In this document: positions 62,421 to 64,000 of the stretch, piece by piece
How positions within the stretch are numbered: the first letter of the stretch is position 1
Layout of the letters: each line of letters begins with the position of its first letter
From: Caprimulgus europaeus
Taxonomy: Eukaryota > Chordata > Aves > Caprimulgiformes > Caprimulgidae
Assembly (NCBI GenBank): GCA_907165065.1
Contig: OU015528.1
Location: forward strand, 45,561,515-45,625,514
Direction of reading: 5' to 3'
DNA: 64,000 nt
Made by a program: the position numbers and the translations under genes
Notes under the pieces: generated by a model
Seen by the model: only the letters and a program-made list of their open reading frames with translations
Told to the model about the DNA's origin: nothing
The model's database searches: none

Positions 62421-64000
62421 GATATAACAGGAAAACTTTCTTAGTTTTACACAACTTAAAAAGTAAAAACATAAGACAGCCAGCTCTGCAAAACACAACA
62501 TGGTCACACCCATTAGTTAGAATTTACAAGAATTCAGAACTTCATGGATAAAATTAAGAGAGACAAATGACAAAAAGAACACCATTTGGAATTAAAAATA
62601 TATTTTTTAAAAAGCCTTAGGGCAACCATAACTCTCCAAATAGTATTGCTCTAGGATCCCATGGTACATCAAACAAGGACATGGCCCACTGAGCCACACT
62701 GCTTTCACTTTTCTTTCTGGAGTGCTTTGCATTCAGTCAAAGAGACTTCAGAAGATGTACCACGGATACACCGATGTGTGCCTACTGCAAGTTCTAGTGA
62801 ACTTGCCATGAGTTAGTATAATCACCACTGACAAAATTGTTACCCAGATAAAATATGCAATTTAATGTTTTAATACTATTAAACTTTTTATTTTACTATT
62901 AATTAAATGTCAATATTATTCTAAATATGCCAGTGGTAACAATGCCTTGGAGGTATTTTCAAATACTATTGTCAGGCAGAATTTAAGGAAGAGGCAGTAT
63001 GGCTTTGGAGGCAGGCAAGTCACCTGTGTATCTAAAGAATTACTGTGTCTCTTAGTCCATACTGTAACCTAGGATGCTTAACTGCTTGAACTTTGAGAAC
63101 TTAGTAGGCTATCATATTTATGATACAATTTTTATGTAAAGTAGAGAGGTACTTCCCCTAAAGTCAGGGCAGAATCTTCTTATTCTGAACAGAGTAATTA
63201 GAAATCTTTGATTGTGTCATGATCTTAAATCTCTGATCCAAGAAAAACATTTAAAAATTCTCTCTGAGCTTTACATATAACTACTCAGAATTAACAGTGT
63301 TATCAAATTAATGATATGCACATATACTTCTCTCTGACTTGGCACAAGCAAGCAGCTCTCCCTCAGCTTGACATTTGTTTTTCACCCTGGTGTTCATTTC
63401 TTGAGTTAGTTATTCCTTAAAAAACTGGGTCAAACCGGGAGCAGAAGCCCTGACAACAGAGCCGTTTCCCTGCACAACATTCCATAAACTCCTGACTGAT
63501 GCTATTTTTCTAGGGAACAGACTGTGTTAACCCCATTATTTGGTACAAGAAGTGAATAAAGCAGAACAGAGAAAAGTAAAATGGAAGGGCAAGAGCAACG
63601 GAAATAAAATAAAGGACATGGTTTAGTTCACCAAAGCTTTGTCACACTGTTTTGCTGTGGCAGTAAAACATCACTGTCACTAAGGCAATACATACTTGGT
63701 TTGCTAACACCACAAGATATTCCTAGCAAAAATGCTTTCACAGGTTTAGATTTAATTTCACAAACCACCCTTCCTTTCTCAAAACATAGGATTTGAGGCT
63801 TGAATTACTATATCTGATAGTGTGAATTTCAATTTAGTTTAATATTAAATCCTATAAGGTAGATTAACGCTATAAAATATTTGATACTTTGAAGGCAAGA
63901 ATCCAGAAATATGAAGTTATCAATACCAACGTGACACAGCTCCCTTGGGCGCATATGCATATACACACAGACACTCTCTCTAAACAGCAGTTGGCTAGAT

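Larger units (their letters stand above)
58815..64000 (-). other. BLTP3B: BLTP3B intron 1 (incomplete)
   Basis: At least 5.2 kb of intron 1. No CpG island and no exon 1 are present, so the promoter is beyond the right edge. It contains the LTR-like element at about 59.75-60.19 kb and unexplained open frames at about 60.3-60.66 and 61.7-62.4 kb. The remainder is AT-rich with nothing I can recognise. Confidence 0.8.

Noticed and set aside
58815..64000. Search for BLTP3B exon 1 and promoter
   Set aside because: No sequence encoding MAGIIKKQ..HLSR and no CpG island; exon 1 must lie further upstream.

Overview
The window is vertebrate nuclear DNA, almost certainly from a bird. It is AT-rich, holds one CpG island, and its dominant repeats are CR1 LINE fragments, several of them ending in the avian-type ATTCTATG octamer. 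I identified genes by reading exon translations against remembered human proteins and by checking splice sites and phases by hand; no database search was run.

Layout, low to high coordinate. (1) 1-1874 is the start of intron 1 of ANKS1B, a minus-strand gene. Its first coding exon is at 1875-2008 inside a CpG island of about 1.3 kb that is the presumed promoter. (2) About 3.4-19.2 kb is a gene desert of roughly 16 kb with an old CR1 copy (8.6-9.8 kb), a CR1 3' tail (12.2 kb), a perfect 19-bp inverted repeat (8.5 kb), a possible CTCF site (14.3 kb) and one possible unrecognised minus-strand exon (4.3-4.6 kb). (3) 19,629-58,814 carries exons 2-21 of BLTP3B (UHRF1BP1L, SHIP164), also on the minus strand. 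I reconstructed 20 coding exons. Every junction has AG/GT and the phases fit from end to end: 4,321 nt gives 1 base of a split codon, 1,439 codons and a stop. With the roughly 15 residues of exon 1, which lie beyond the right edge, the protein is about 1,454 aa, close to human length. (4) 58.8-64.0 kb is part of BLTP3B intron 1. It holds a probable LTR and a stretch at 61.7-62.4 kb with open frames that I cannot place.

The order and orientation (ANKS1B and BLTP3B in tandem) match human 12q23.1, so this is conserved synteny. The two genes are not known to work together: ANKS1B (AIDA-1) is a postsynaptic and nuclear scaffold, and BLTP3B is a bridge-like lipid-transfer protein of the endosome-Golgi route.

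I found no operons, CRISPR arrays, rRNA or tRNA genes, and no convincing undescribed biological system. The items most worth checking are the unexplained open frames in BLTP3B intron 1, the possible exon upstream of ANKS1B, a CR1 nested inside another CR1, a CR1 fragment that keeps its 5' rather than its 3' part, and the perfect hairpin at 8.5 kb.
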